Shown here: positions 35,557 through 44,145 of the stretch, in pieces
Layout: each line of letters starts with the position of its first letter
How positions within the stretch are numbered: the stretch's first letter is position 1
Source: Amycolatopsis nigrescens CSC17Ta-90
GTDB lineage: Bacteria > Actinomycetota > Actinomycetes > Mycobacteriales > Pseudonocardiaceae
Assembly (NCBI RefSeq): GCF_000384315.1
Contig: NZ_ARVW01000001.1
Location: forward strand, 3,286,157-3,350,156
Direction: 5' to 3'
Length of the DNA: 64,000 nt
Made by a program: the position numbers and the translations under genes
Notes under the pieces: model-generated
Databases searched by the model: none
Told to the model about the DNA's origin: nothing
What the model saw: the letters and a program-made list of their open reading frames with translations, nothing else

Positions 35557-38500
35557 CGTTGACCTGCGAAAACGTGGGTCAGAACACGGCCGTCGCGTAC
35601 CTCAAGCACGACGTCGGCGTCGGCCACCTCGGCCGGGTGGTGAGTCGCGGTGATCACCGTGCGCCCGGCCAGCGCGGTGCGCAGGCCGGTTCGGACCGCG
35701 TCGGCGGTCCGCTCGTCGAGCTGCGCGGTGGGCTCGTCGAGCAGAATCAGGTCGGCGTTCCCGGCGGCGAGCAGCATCCGGGCGAGCGCCAGCCGCTGTG
35801 CTTGTCCCCCGGACAATCCCGCGCCGGCGCTGCCGAGCACGGTGCCAGGGTCCAGCTCCGGCAGGCAGGCCAGCCGCAGCGCCTCGGTCAGCCGTCCTGC
35901 TTCGGCGTGCGGGTCGGCGAGGCGCAGGTTCTCCGCGACAGTGGTCGACACCAGCTGCGGTTCCTGCGGTGCCAGCGCGACCCGGCCTGGCAGGCGGGCC
36001 GTGCCGCGCTCCGGCGGCAGGAAACCGAGCAGGCCGGCGAGCAGGGTCGACTTCCCGGCACCGGACGGCCCGACCACGGCCACCCTGGTGCCGCGCGGGA
36101 TGTGCAGCTCCACCCCGCGCAGCACCGGCTCCGCGGCGTCCGGCCAGCGGAAGTCGGCTCCCGCCAGCACGATCTCGCCGTCGCTGTCCGGTACCGGAGG
36201 CGAAGAGTGCCCGGCGCCGAGGATGCCGGCCAGCCGTTCCCGGGAACGGCGCAGGGTGTCCCAGTGCTGGGCCACCGGCGGCAGCAGCGCGAGCACCTCG
36301 GCGAGCGCCAGCGGCACCAGGGCGAGCAGCGGCGCGAGCACCGGGTCGAGCGTGCCGCCGGCCACCGCTCGCGCGGCGAGCCAGCTGCTCAGCACCGCGG
36401 CGAGCCCGGTGGCCAGAGTGATCATCGCGTCCGCGGCGCCCGCGCCGAACGCCTGACGGCGCGCGACCGCCGCCAGCCGCGTGTCCGCCTCGGCCAGCTC
36501 ACCGCGCCGCGTGCGGTGTGCGCCGAACGCGAGTAGTTCCGCGGCCGTTTCGAACAGTTCGAGCACCTTCACCCGCACCTCGCGGCGGCCCGCGGCGAGC
36601 GCGGACGTGGCCCGCCGTTCCAACCACAACGCCAGCACCGGCGCCCCGGCCGCGGCCAGCACGACGGCCGCGAGCAGCACGAGCCCGGCCTGCGGCAGCA
36701 CCGCGAACTGCACCGCGACCGCGCCGAGCAGCACGAGCGCGGCCACCAGCGGCGGGCTCACCACCCTCGGCAGCAGGTCCCGCACGGTGTCCACGTCCTC
36801 GACCAATCGCCGCTGACCCTCACCTCGGCGAAGGCCCAGCGTGCGGGCGGGACCGAGGCGTACCAGCGCGCGCCACAGCCGCACCCGCAGCCCGGTGGCG
36901 ACCCGGAAGGCCGCGTCGTGGGTGGTCACCCGCTCGACGTACCGCAGCGCAGCCCGGCCGAGCCCGAAGGCGCGCACCCCGACCACGGCGACGGTCAACG
37001 TCAGGATCGGCGGGTGCTGGGACGCCTTGGCGATGAGCCATCCGCTGGTCGCGGTCAGCGCGATCCCGAAGAGCAGGGCGCCGGCGCCGAGCGCGGCCCC
37101 GGCCAGCAACCGGCGGTCCAAAAATTGTCCCAGGTGCAATTTCCGGCCACGCTCACCCGTTGGTGGCTCGGCGGAGCGTGCCGGTTCGGCGGGGACCGGC
37201 ACCGGGTCGTCCACCGGCCGCTCATGTGCCGCCACGAGCACCGCGACCCCGGAAAGCCGCAGCTCATCGACGATGGCCAGCACGTTGGCCGCGTTTGTCG
37301 CGTCGAGGTGCGCGACCGGCTCGTCGAGCAGCAGCAGCCAGGCACCGTGCCGGATCCGCAGCAGTGCCCGCGCTACGGCGAGGCGCTGGCGTTGTCCCGT
37401 GGACAATCTCGCGACCGGCTCGGCGGCCAGTTCGCCGAGCCCCAGCTCGGCCAGTACGGCGCCAGCCTCACCCGGCCGCGCGTGCCCGGACCGGTCGGCC
37501 AGCGCGAGTTCGAGTTCGGCCAGGACGGTGCCTCCGGCGAAGGCGGGCGACTGCGGCACCCAGGCCACGTTCCGCCGCCAGGCCGCCAGGTCGACCTCGG
37601 ACAGCGGGACCCCGCCGATGGTCACCTCGCCGCCGTCCGGGCGGACGAAACCGAGCAGGGTGGCCAGGGTGGTGGACTTGCCGGCGCCGCTGGGCGAGCG
37701 CAACCAGGTGGTGCTGCCCGGCCGGACGGTGCACGACTCGCCGTCCGGCGCGAAACCGCCGCGGCGCCGGACCCGCAGGCCGTGCACCCGGATCTCGCCG
37801 CGGCCGGGCACCCGGGTGCCGGTGGGCGCGACCGGTTCGGCCAGTACGTCGGCGACCCGGCGGACCGCTTCCACCCCGTCCTCGCTGGCGTGGAAGGCGG
37901 CGCCGGCCGTGCGCAGCGGCTGGTAGCACTCGGGCACCAGGATCAGCACGCCGAGGCCGATGGCCAGGGAAAGGTCGCCGGAGACCAACCGCACGCCGAT
38001 CACCACGGCGACCAACGCCACCGAAAGGGTGGCCGCCAGCTCCAACACGAACGCCGAGGAGAAGGCGACCCGCAGCGTGCGCACGGTGGCGAGCCGGTGG
38101 GAGTCGGAGACCCGGCGGACCGCTTCGGCCTGCGCCTCGGCCCGGCGGAAGGCGGTGAGCACCGGCAGCGCCCTGACCAGTTCCAGCAGGTGACCGGAGA
38201 GCCGGTGCACCGCGTCGGTGGCCGCGGCCACCCGGTCCGCGGTGTACTTGCCGACCAGGATCGCGAACATCGGCAGCAGCGGCACGGTGAGCGCGACGAG
38301 CACCGCGGACGGCCAGTCGGCGAACAGCACCGCGGCACCCGCGGCCACCGGCACCACGGCCGCGGTCACCAGTGCGGGCAGGTAGTCGGTGAAGTACGCG
38401 TCGAGTGCGTCGAGGCCCTTGGTGGTCAACGTGGTGAGCTCGCCGGTGCCACGGGCGGAGATCCATTCCGGGCCGAGGCGCAGCGCGTGGTCGACCGCGC

Positions 38501-38840
38501 CGGCCCGCAGTTCCTCCTTCGCCCCGGCCGCGGCCCGCGCCGCGACCGCCCGCAGCGCCCAGCCGGCGGCCGCACGCCCGGCGACCGCCACCAGCAGCCA
38601 GGCCAGTGCGCTGGTGTCGCCTTCGCCGCCGACGATGGACGCGAGCACGGAGGCGAGCAGGAACGCCTGCGCCACCAACGCCGCCGCGTTGACCAGTGCC
38701 AGAGCGGCGGTAAGGGCGAGCGCCCGGCGCGCCGCCGCCGAAAGGGCGGGCAGCGCGCCGAGCGGGCCCTTTCCCCGGCGCGCTGTGTCCGGTTTGGACA
38801 CTTCGGCGGAAAGGGGCGCGCCAGCGGGAAAGCCTTTCAT
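35550..38840 (-). CDS. cydDC: Fused CydD-CydC ABC transporter for cytochrome bd assembly
   Basis: 1096 residues in one chain. Two complete ABC half-transporters are joined: membrane domain, ATPase (SPSGAGKST, then LSTGQRQRLAVARA), a linker near 540, a second membrane domain and a second ATPase (GPSGAGKST, then LSGGQAQRLALARM). In E. coli CydD and CydC are separate and export cysteine and glutathione to support cytochrome bd assembly; the fused form is usual in actinomycetes. The ATG at 38840 overlaps the cydB stop (ATGA). Both strands carry long open frames here, but only this one shows domains. Confidence 0.95.
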   Translation of the reverse strand: MKGFPAGAPLSAEVSKPDTARRGKGPLGALPALSAAARRALALTAALALVNAAALVAQAFLLASVLASIVGGEGDTSALAWLLVAVAGRAAAGWALRAVAARAAAGAKEELRAGAVDHALRLGPEWISARGTGELTTLTTKGLDALDAYFTDYLPALVTAAVVPVAAGAAVLFADWPSAVLVALTVPLLPMFAILVGKYTADRVAAATDAVHRLSGHLLELVRALPVLTAFRRAEAQAEAVRRVSDSHRLATVRTLRVAFSSAFVLELAATLSVALVAVVIGVRLVSGDLSLAIGLGVLILVPECYQPLRTAGAAFHASEDGVEAVRRVADVLAEPVAPTGTRVPGRGEIRVHGLRVRRRGGFAPDGESCTVRPGSTTWLRSPSGAGKSTTLATLLGFVRPDGGEVTIGGVPLSEVDLAAWRRNVAWVPQSPAFAGGTVLAELELALADRSGHARPGEAGAVLAELGLGELAAEPVARLSTGQRQRLAVARALLRIRHGAWLLLLDEPVAHLDATNAANVLAIVDELRLSGVAVLVAAHERPVDDPVPVPAEPARSAEPPTGERGRKLHLGQFLDRRLLAGAALGAGALLFGIALTATSGWLIAKASQHPPILTLTVAVVGVRAFGLGRAALRYVERVTTHDAAFRVATGLRVRLWRALVRLGPARTLGLRRGEGQRRLVEDVDTVRDLLPRVVSPPLVAALVLLGAVAVQFAVLPQAGLVLLAAVVLAAAGAPVLALWLERRATSALAAGRREVRVKVLELFETAAELLAFGAHRTRRGELAEADTRLAAVARRQAFGAGAADAMITLATGLAAVLSSWLAARAVAGGTLDPVLAPLLALVPLALAEVLALLPPVAQHWDTLRRSRERLAGILGAGHSSPPVPDSDGEIVLAGADFRWPDAAEPVLRGVELHIPRGTRVAVVGPSGAGKSTLLAGLLGFLPPERGTARLPGRVALAPQEPQLVSTTVAENLRLADPHAEAGRLTEALRLACLPELDPGTVLGSAGAGLSGGQAQRLALARMLLAAGNADLILLDEPTAQLDERTADAVRTGLRTALAGRTVITATHHPAEVADADVVLEVRDGRVLTHVFAGQRS

Positions 38841-39835
38841 GAGACCGGGATGTGCCGGGTGCTGATGCGCTTGCGGAACACCCAGTACGTCCAACCCTGG
38901 TAGATCAGCACCGCGGGGGCACCGAACGCGGCCACCCAGGTCATCACCTTCAGCGTGTACGGGCTGGAGGCGGCGCTGTCGATGGTGAGCGTGTTCGCCG
39001 AGTCCAATGTGGACGGGAGCACGGCCGGGTAGAGTGCGCCGAACAGGGTGATGGCCGCGCCGGCGATGAGCACGCCGAGTGCGGCGAAGGCCTGCCCGTC
39101 CCGGTCCCCGACCAGCCGCTGCCAGGCCACCGCCCCGGCCAGCACGGCCACCGCCAGTGGCACGACCGTCCACAGTGCACCCTCACGCAGCTGGACCAGC
39201 ACCAGCAGCGCGTAGAGCGGCAGCAGCGCGACCGGCAGCAGCCTGATCGCCAGTGCGCGGGCGCGTTCGCGCAGTTCCCCGCTGGTCTTCAGCGCCAGGA
39301 AGGCTGCGCCGTGCACCAGCGCGAACCCGGTCACCGCGACCGCGCCGAGCAGCGTTTCCCAGCTCAGCGCCGCGAACGGCGAGCCGGCCCTGTCGCCGGC
39401 CGCGTCCAGCGGCAGGCCGAGCACGGTGGTGGCCAGGATGAGCCCGACGCCGAGCGGCGGCAGCCAGGAGCCCGCCATGATCACCCGGTCCCAGTTGCGG
39501 CGCCACCGTTCGCTGTCCACCTTGCCGCGGTATTCGAAGGCCACCCCGCGGCCGATCAGCGCGAGCAGGAGCACCAGCAGCGGCAGGTAGGCGGCCGAGA
39601 ACAGGGACGCGTACCAGCCGGGGAAGGCCGCGAACATCGCGCCACCGGCCACGATCAGCCACACCTCGTTGCCGTCCCATACCGGCCCGATGGTGTTGAT
39701 CATGACCCGCCGCTCGGTGTCGTCCTTGGCCAGCCAGGGCAGCAGCATGCCGACCCCGAAGTCGAAGCCCTCCAGGAACAGGTAGCCCAGCCAGAACAAG
39801 GCGATCACGCAGAACCAGACGGTTTCCAGGCTCAT
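38837..39835 (-). CDS. cydB: Cytochrome bd ubiquinol oxidase subunit II
   Basis: 332 residues with about eight to nine membrane helices. FLEGFDFGVGMLLPWLAKDD and NTIGPVWDGNEVWL are CydB signatures. It forms the high-affinity terminal oxidase with CydA. The ATG at 39835 has GAGAGGT upstream. It is separated from cydA by 184 bases that hold composite repeat copy C, an unusual insertion between two subunit genes. Confidence 0.95.
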   Translation of the reverse strand: MSLETVWFCVIALFWLGYLFLEGFDFGVGMLLPWLAKDDTERRVMINTIGPVWDGNEVWLIVAGGAMFAAFPGWYASLFSAAYLPLLVLLLALIGRGVAFEYRGKVDSERWRRNWDRVIMAGSWLPPLGVGLILATTVLGLPLDAAGDRAGSPFAALSWETLLGAVAVTGFALVHGAAFLALKTSGELRERARALAIRLLPVALLPLYALLVLVQLREGALWTVVPLAVAVLAGAVAWQRLVGDRDGQAFAALGVLIAGAAITLFGALYPAVLPSTLDSANTLTIDSAASSPYTLKVMTWVAAFGAPAVLIYQGWTYWVFRKRISTRHIPVS

Positions 39836-39873
39836 AGCACCTCTCCCCGACCTTTCTCCGTCGTCGGCGACAC

Positions 39874-40005
39874 TTGTCCACAAGTTGTGCACAGTTCGGC
39901 GAGTTGTCCACAACTTGCTGTTGAGACCCCACCCGCGGTACCCGGCCCGGTACGCTGGGTGCGGGGCCGGCCCCCGGGAAGGGCGGGGGGTGCGCTGGGG
40001 TGGGG
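39874..40005. repeat. Composite dispersed element copy C: three DnaA-box-like sites plus GC-rich box, inside the cyd operon
   Basis: TTGTCCACA occurs at 39874-39882 and 39904-39912, with TTGTGCACA at 39885-39893, all in one direction. The stretch of about 39950-40005, read on the minus strand, resembles the GC-rich box of copies A and B (shared CCCGGGGG...CGGCCCCGC...CAGC). It fills the gap between cydA and cydB and has the same overall order of parts on the minus strand. Confidence 0.7.
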
Positions 40006-40019
40006 CATGATCGTCCTTC

Positions 40020-41516
40020 TCAGTAGGCGAAGGCGAGCGGGTCGCCCGCGTTCTGGCTGGAATCGTTGTCCTGCTTGGGTTTTTCCGGGGGCAGCACGGC
40101 ATCCACTCCGCCTCGCACGTACTTGCGGATGAGGAACAGCTCGACTACGCCGAGCGCGAGGTACACCGTGGTGAGCGCGATCAGCGAGGTCCACACCTCG
40201 CCCGTGGTCAGGTTCGACACCGCCTGCGCGGTGAACATCCACACCCCGTCCACCCCGCTCGGGTTCGGCACCACCACGAACGGCTGCCGGCCCAGCTCGG
40301 TGAAGATCCAGCCCGCGCTGTTCGCCGCGAACGGGGCCGCGATGCTCAGCAGCGCGAGCCGCGGGAACCATTTCGTCTCCGGGATCCGGCCACGCCTGGT
40401 CAGCCACAGGGCGAGCACACCGACCCCGGCGGAAAGCGCGCCGAAGGCGATCATCAGCCGGAAACCCCAGTAGGTCACCGGCAGCACCGGCACGTAGTCG
40501 ATCGGCTTCCCGGCCAGCGAGCCGAGCCGCGGGTCGTCCGGGTAGTTCGTGCCGTAGCGCGCCTGGTACTCGGTGACCAGCGGCTCGATCCCCTTGACCT
40601 CGGTGTCGAAGTCGTTGTGCGCCAAGAAGGACAACAGGGCGGGCACGCTGAACGACTTCACGTCCCGGCAGTCCTGCCCATCGAGGTCGCCGATCGCGAT
40701 GATCGAGAAGCTGGCCGGCTTCTCCGTCTCGCAGAGCGCCTCGGCGGCCGCCATCTTCATCGGCTGCTGCTCGAACATCAGCTTGCTCTGCAGGTCGCCG
40801 GTGACCACCAGCACCGCGAACGCAACCACCCCGACCCAGCCGCCGAGCCGCAGCGAAGACCGCCAGACCGCGCGGTGCTCGTCGCTCTCCGCCCGCTTGC
40901 GCCACAGGTGCCAGGCGGCCACCCCGACCAGGAACGCCGCGGCCACCGAGAACGCCCCGGCAACGGTGTGCGGGATCGCGGCGAGCGCCGTGCTGTTCGT
41001 CAGCACCGCCCAGATCGAGTTCATGGTCGGCTTGCCGTCCACGAAATCCACCCCGACCGGATGCTGCATCCACGAGTTCGCGGCCAGGATGAAGTACGCC
41101 GACGCGACCGTGGCCAGCGAGAACGCCCAGGCGCACGCCAGGTGCACCTTCTTCGGCAGCCGGTCCCAGCCGAAGATCCACAGGCCGAGGAAGGTCGACT
41201 CGACGAAGAACGCGACCAAGCCCTCCATCGCCAGCGGCGCCCCGAACACGTCGCCGACGAACCGGGAGTAGGCGCTCCAGGACATGCCGAACTGGAACTC
41301 CTGCACGATCCCGGTCACCACGCCCATCGCGAAGTTGACCAGCAGCAGCTTGCCCCAGAACTTGGTCATCTTCAGGTAGCGGAGCTCACCGGTCCGCACC
41401 CAGGCCGTCTGCATACCGGCCACCAGCACGGAAAGGCCGATGGTCAGCGGCACCATCAAGAAGTGGTACACGGTCGTGATACCGAACTGCCAGCGCGCTA
41501 ACTCGAGGACCTCCAC
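40020..41516 (-). CDS. cydA: Cytochrome bd ubiquinol oxidase subunit I
   Basis: 498 residues. It holds the hemes and quinol site of the bd oxidase. His18 in TVYHFLMVPL is the expected heme b595-type ligand; AAIPHTVAGAF supplies a further His, and TELGRQPF corresponds to the GRQP motif. Length and short Q-loop fit the actinobacterial form. It starts with GTG. A half-site matching the DosR operator (GTCCCGAA, 41562-41569) lies about 46 bases upstream; this is weak evidence of control by the neighbouring regulator. Confidence 0.95.
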   Translation of the reverse strand: MEVLELARWQFGITTVYHFLMVPLTIGLSVLVAGMQTAWVRTGELRYLKMTKFWGKLLLVNFAMGVVTGIVQEFQFGMSWSAYSRFVGDVFGAPLAMEGLVAFFVESTFLGLWIFGWDRLPKKVHLACAWAFSLATVASAYFILAANSWMQHPVGVDFVDGKPTMNSIWAVLTNSTALAAIPHTVAGAFSVAAAFLVGVAAWHLWRKRAESDEHRAVWRSSLRLGGWVGVVAFAVLVVTGDLQSKLMFEQQPMKMAAAEALCETEKPASFSIIAIGDLDGQDCRDVKSFSVPALLSFLAHNDFDTEVKGIEPLVTEYQARYGTNYPDDPRLGSLAGKPIDYVPVLPVTYWGFRLMIAFGALSAGVGVLALWLTRRGRIPETKWFPRLALLSIAAPFAANSAGWIFTELGRQPFVVVPNPSGVDGVWMFTAQAVSNLTTGEVWTSLIALTTVYLALGVVELFLIRKYVRGGVDAVLPPEKPKQDNDSSQNAGDPLAFAY

Positions 41517-41592
41517 GGCTTCGAGCCTTCTCCGGCCATGGCGCCCGCGGCAGGTACCGGGGTCCCGAACCGCACAGGACCAAGGTCCCCCT

Positions 41593-41648
41593 TTGACAAC
41601 CGGGGCGGGCGTTCCGTATGTTCGTAAACGGGTTGAACGTTCCGTTTA
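41593..41648 (+). promoter_or_regulatory. Promoter and operator-like inverted repeat upstream of the NmrA-like gene
   Basis: TTGACA (41593-41598), an 18-base spacer and TATGTT (41617-41622) form a near-consensus promoter. Immediately downstream, TAAACGG (41625-41631) and CCGTTTA (41642-41648) form an inverted repeat spanning the expected transcription start. AGGAG at 41663-41667 then precedes the ATG. Confidence 0.65.
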
Positions 41649-41673
41649 TTGCGAAGACAATCAGGAGCAGGAC

Positions 41674-42546
41674 ATGACCGAGAAGAACAAGACCGTGCTG
41701 GTCACCGGCGCCACCGGCCAGCAGGGCGGGGCGGTGGCCACCCGGCTGCTGCGCGACGGCTGGGCGGTGCGCGCGATCACCCGCGATCCCGGCTCACCGG
41801 CGGCGAAGGCGCTGGCCGACGCGGGCGCCGAAGTGAGGCAGGCCGACCTGGACGACTACGCCGCGGTCGCCGACCTGACCCAGGGCGCCTACGGGGTGTT
41901 CAGCGTGCAGGCGGGCCCGCTCGCGCCAGACCAGGACGAGGAACGCGCGGGCCGGAACCTGGCCGACGCGGCCAAGGCGCACGGCGTCGCGCACCTCGTG
42001 TACAGCTCGGCCAACAGCGCGGACCGCACCGCCGAAATCGGTCTCCAGCAACCAAAATGGGCCATCGAGCGGCACATCCGCGACCTCGGCGTGTCCGCAA
42101 CGATCCTGCGCCCGACCTCCTTCATGGAGAACCTGCTGCACCCGCTGATCGGCATCCGCGACGGCGCGCTGACCTCGGCCGCCGCTCCGGACCTCCGCCA
42201 GCAGTACATCGCGCTGGAGGACATCGCCGCACTGGCCGCGCTCGCCTTCGCCAGGCCGGCGGAATTCCGCGGCACCCTCGAACTGGCCGGGGACGCGCTC
42301 ACCCCGGCCCAGGTCGTGGCGGCCATCGGCAGGGCCACCGGCCGCGAGCTCCGCTACCACCGGCTCCCGCTCGAAACGCTGCGGCGGCAGAGCGAGACCG
42401 CGGCCCGCGGCTACGAGTTCATGAACTCCGGGCGGGCCACCCAGGCGGACATCGAAGCGCTGCGCCGGCTGCACCCCGGGCTGCTCGACTTCGACACCTG
42501 GCTGGCCCGCACCGGCGCCGCCCGGATCGCCGAACTGCTGGTCTAA
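41674..42546 (+). CDS. NmrA-like NAD(P)-binding protein
   Basis: 290 residues. N-terminal Rossmann motif TGATGQQGGAVATRLL at 11-26 and the NmrA-type YSSANSADR and LRPTSFMENLL segments. Relatives act as redox sensors or quinone oxidoreductases. The catalytic Tyr-Lys of classical short-chain dehydrogenases is not evident, so a sensory role is possible. The ATG has AGGAG six bases upstream. It is divergent from cydA and has its own strong promoter. Confidence 0.84.
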   Translation: MTEKNKTVLVTGATGQQGGAVATRLLRDGWAVRAITRDPGSPAAKALADAGAEVRQADLDDYAAVADLTQGAYGVFSVQAGPLAPDQDEERAGRNLADAAKAHGVAHLVYSSANSADRTAEIGLQQPKWAIERHIRDLGVSATILRPTSFMENLLHPLIGIRDGALTSAAAPDLRQQYIALEDIAALAALAFARPAEFRGTLELAGDALTPAQVVAAIGRATGRELRYHRLPLETLRRQSETAARGYEFMNSGRATQADIEALRRLHPGLLDFDTWLARTGAARIAELLV

Positions 42547-42674
42547 CCGCCGAGGGGCGGGCGGAAAAAAGAATTCGGCAGACCGAAACAAATTATCCGC
42601 CCGTCCTGGAAATGGTGCGTACCGCGACCAAAACCCGCAATTCGTAAAACCCATCTGCTGGCCTCGCGCGGAAT

Positions 42675-42702
42675 CCCCCTTTATCGTTGAAGCGAAAGGG
42701 GG
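42675..42702 (+). promoter_or_regulatory. RNA hairpin that buries the UPF0016 ribosome site
   Basis: CCCCCTTT (42675-42682) pairs with AAAGGGGG (42695-42702) across a 12-base loop. The AGGGGG that serves the ATG at 42714 is inside the stem, so folding would block translation. No yybP-ykoY manganese riboswitch core is recognisable in the leader. Confidence 0.5.
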
Positions 42703-42713
42703 CGCAGAAATAC

Positions 42714-43313
42714 ATGGATGCCGCGCTACTAGCGTTCGTCAGCACCTTCGGTCTGATCCTGGCGGTCGAGCTGCCGGACAAGACGCTGGTCGCCACCCTG
42801 GTGCTGACCACCAGGTTCCGCGCGTGGCCGGTGTTCGCCGGGGTGTGCGGCGCCTTCGCCGTGCAGTGCGTGGTCGCCGTCCTGTTCGGCAGCGTATTGA
42901 CCATGCTGCCGGCCACCGTCGTTTCACTGGTGGTCGCCGCGATGTTCGGCATCGGCGCATTCATGCTGCTGCGCGAAGGATTCGCACCGGAAGCCGACGG
43001 GGCGGAGGACGCGTCCCGCTCCGGCCCCGGCCCGGTTTCTTTTCTCCGCTCCGCGATGACCTCTTTCGGCGTGCTGTTCGCCGCCGAATGGGGCGACGCG
43101 TCCCAACTGGCCACCGCCGGCCTGACCGCCCGCTACGGGCAGCCGCTCGCGGTCGGCCTCGGCGCCTTCTTCGCACTGGTCGGAGTGGCCGGGATCGCGG
43201 TGGCCGTCGGGCACAAGATCCGCGGGCGGATCCGGCCAAAGCTGATCCAGCGGGTGGCCGGGTTCGTGTTCGCCGGCTTCACCGTTTTCGCCCTCTGGCA
43301 GGCCTTCGCCTGA
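42714..43313 (+). CDS. UPF0016/GDT1-family cation transporter
   Basis: 199 residues with six to seven membrane helices in two halves. The family acidic motif ExGD occurs as AEWGDASQ in the second half and as VELPDKT in the first. Relatives (Gdt1, TMEM165, MneA) move Mn2+ or Ca2+. The ATG at 42714 matches the start of the first helix; its ribosome site is within a hairpin. A 14-pair hairpin with T-tract follows the gene. Confidence 0.86.
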   Translation: MDAALLAFVSTFGLILAVELPDKTLVATLVLTTRFRAWPVFAGVCGAFAVQCVVAVLFGSVLTMLPATVVSLVVAAMFGIGAFMLLREGFAPEADGAEDASRSGPGPVSFLRSAMTSFGVLFAAEWGDASQLATAGLTARYGQPLAVGLGAFFALVGVAGIAVAVGHKIRGRIRPKLIQRVAGFVFAGFTVFALWQAFA

Positions 43314-43376
43314 CAAAGGCGCGAACGGGAAGTTGCGTTATCGGCTCGTGATGAGGTACTCCTGGAAGAAGTCGAA

Positions 43377-43433
43377 GTGAGGGCAAGGCGTCACGCCGGT
43401 TAACCCAGCGGGTCGCCTTGCCCTCACCTTTTG
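43377..43433 (+). terminator. Terminator after the UPF0016 gene (inverted repeat family V)
   Basis: GTGAGGGCAAGGCG (43377-43390) pairs perfectly with 43414-43427 around a 23-base loop and is followed by a short TTTT tract. This is one of the few hairpins here with a T-tract. Confidence 0.72.
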
Positions 43434-43482
43434 CATCCGAGCCCAGGAGCCCGCCCTGACCACGCTGCCCGCGAACCGCCCG

Positions 43483-44145
43483 GTGTCACCGCCGCACGGC
43501 AGGGTCGCGGTGGCCGGGATAACGGTCGCGGTGTCCATCGCGGTGGTGCTGCACCTCAGCGTCAGCACCGGCCAGGTCAGCCCGCTCTGGCAGACCCTCT
43601 CCGAGTACGTCTACGGGCAGCTGCGCGGCAGCGCCTCGGCGGCGCCGCTGTTCAGCGCGATGTGCGTGGCGCTGGCGCTCGGCTCGCTGGCCCTGCTGAC
43701 CGGGATCGCGAAGGCCCGCAAACCGGGTTCGGTGCCGGTGCTGGCCGCGCTCGGCCTGTGGTGCACCGGGCTGCTGGCCTGCGCGGTGTTCCGGGTCGAC
43801 CCGCCCGGCGTGACCCGCTCGCTCAGCGGCGAGGTGCACAACTACGCCGCACTGCTGGCCTTCCTCGCCCTGCCCGCGGCCGCGCTGCTGCTGACCAGGA
43901 AGTCCGCCGCGCACTGCCCGTGGGAACCGCGGCGCAGCACCATCCGGCGGCTGGCGGCGGCCAGCCTGCTCGGCGTCGCCGTGGTGCTGGGCGCCTTCTT
44001 CTGGGGCGTGCTGGCGGCGCCCGCGCAGCCGGTGCTCACCCTCGGCCTGTTCGAACGGCTGCTCTTCGGCATCGACCTCGGCCTGCTGCTGGCCATGGTC
44101 CGCCCGCTGCTCAGCTCGGTTTCAGCACCACGGCCAGCGCACTAG
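43483..44145 (+). CDS. DUF998 family membrane protein
   Basis: 220 residues with six hydrophobic segments. DUF998 features include QTLSEYVYGQLRGS and FRVDPPGVTRSLSGEVHNYAA. Function unknown. The GTG at 43483 has no ribosome site, while AGGAG at 43445-43449 is six bases before an in-frame CTG at 43456, so translation may start there with a rare CTG codon. The end overlaps the convergent iclR-type gene by 35 bases. Confidence 0.78.
   Translation: MSPPHGRVAVAGITVAVSIAVVLHLSVSTGQVSPLWQTLSEYVYGQLRGSASAAPLFSAMCVALALGSLALLTGIAKARKPGSVPVLAALGLWCTGLLACAVFRVDPPGVTRSLSGEVHNYAALLAFLALPAAALLLTRKSAAHCPWEPRRSTIRRLAAASLLGVAVVLGAFFWGVLAAPAQPVLTLGLFERLLFGIDLGLLLAMVRPLLSSVSAPRPAH

Noticed and set aside
36918..38903. 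Long open frame of about 660 codons opposite cydDC
   Set aside because: It lies antisense to a clear two-domain ABC protein, shows no domain, and has the composition expected of a shadow frame in GC-rich DNA.
39872..39886. Rex-type redox operator in the cydA-cydB gap
   Set aside because: ACTTGTCCACAAGT lacks the TGTGAA/TTCACA halves; it fits the DnaA-box-like repeat better.
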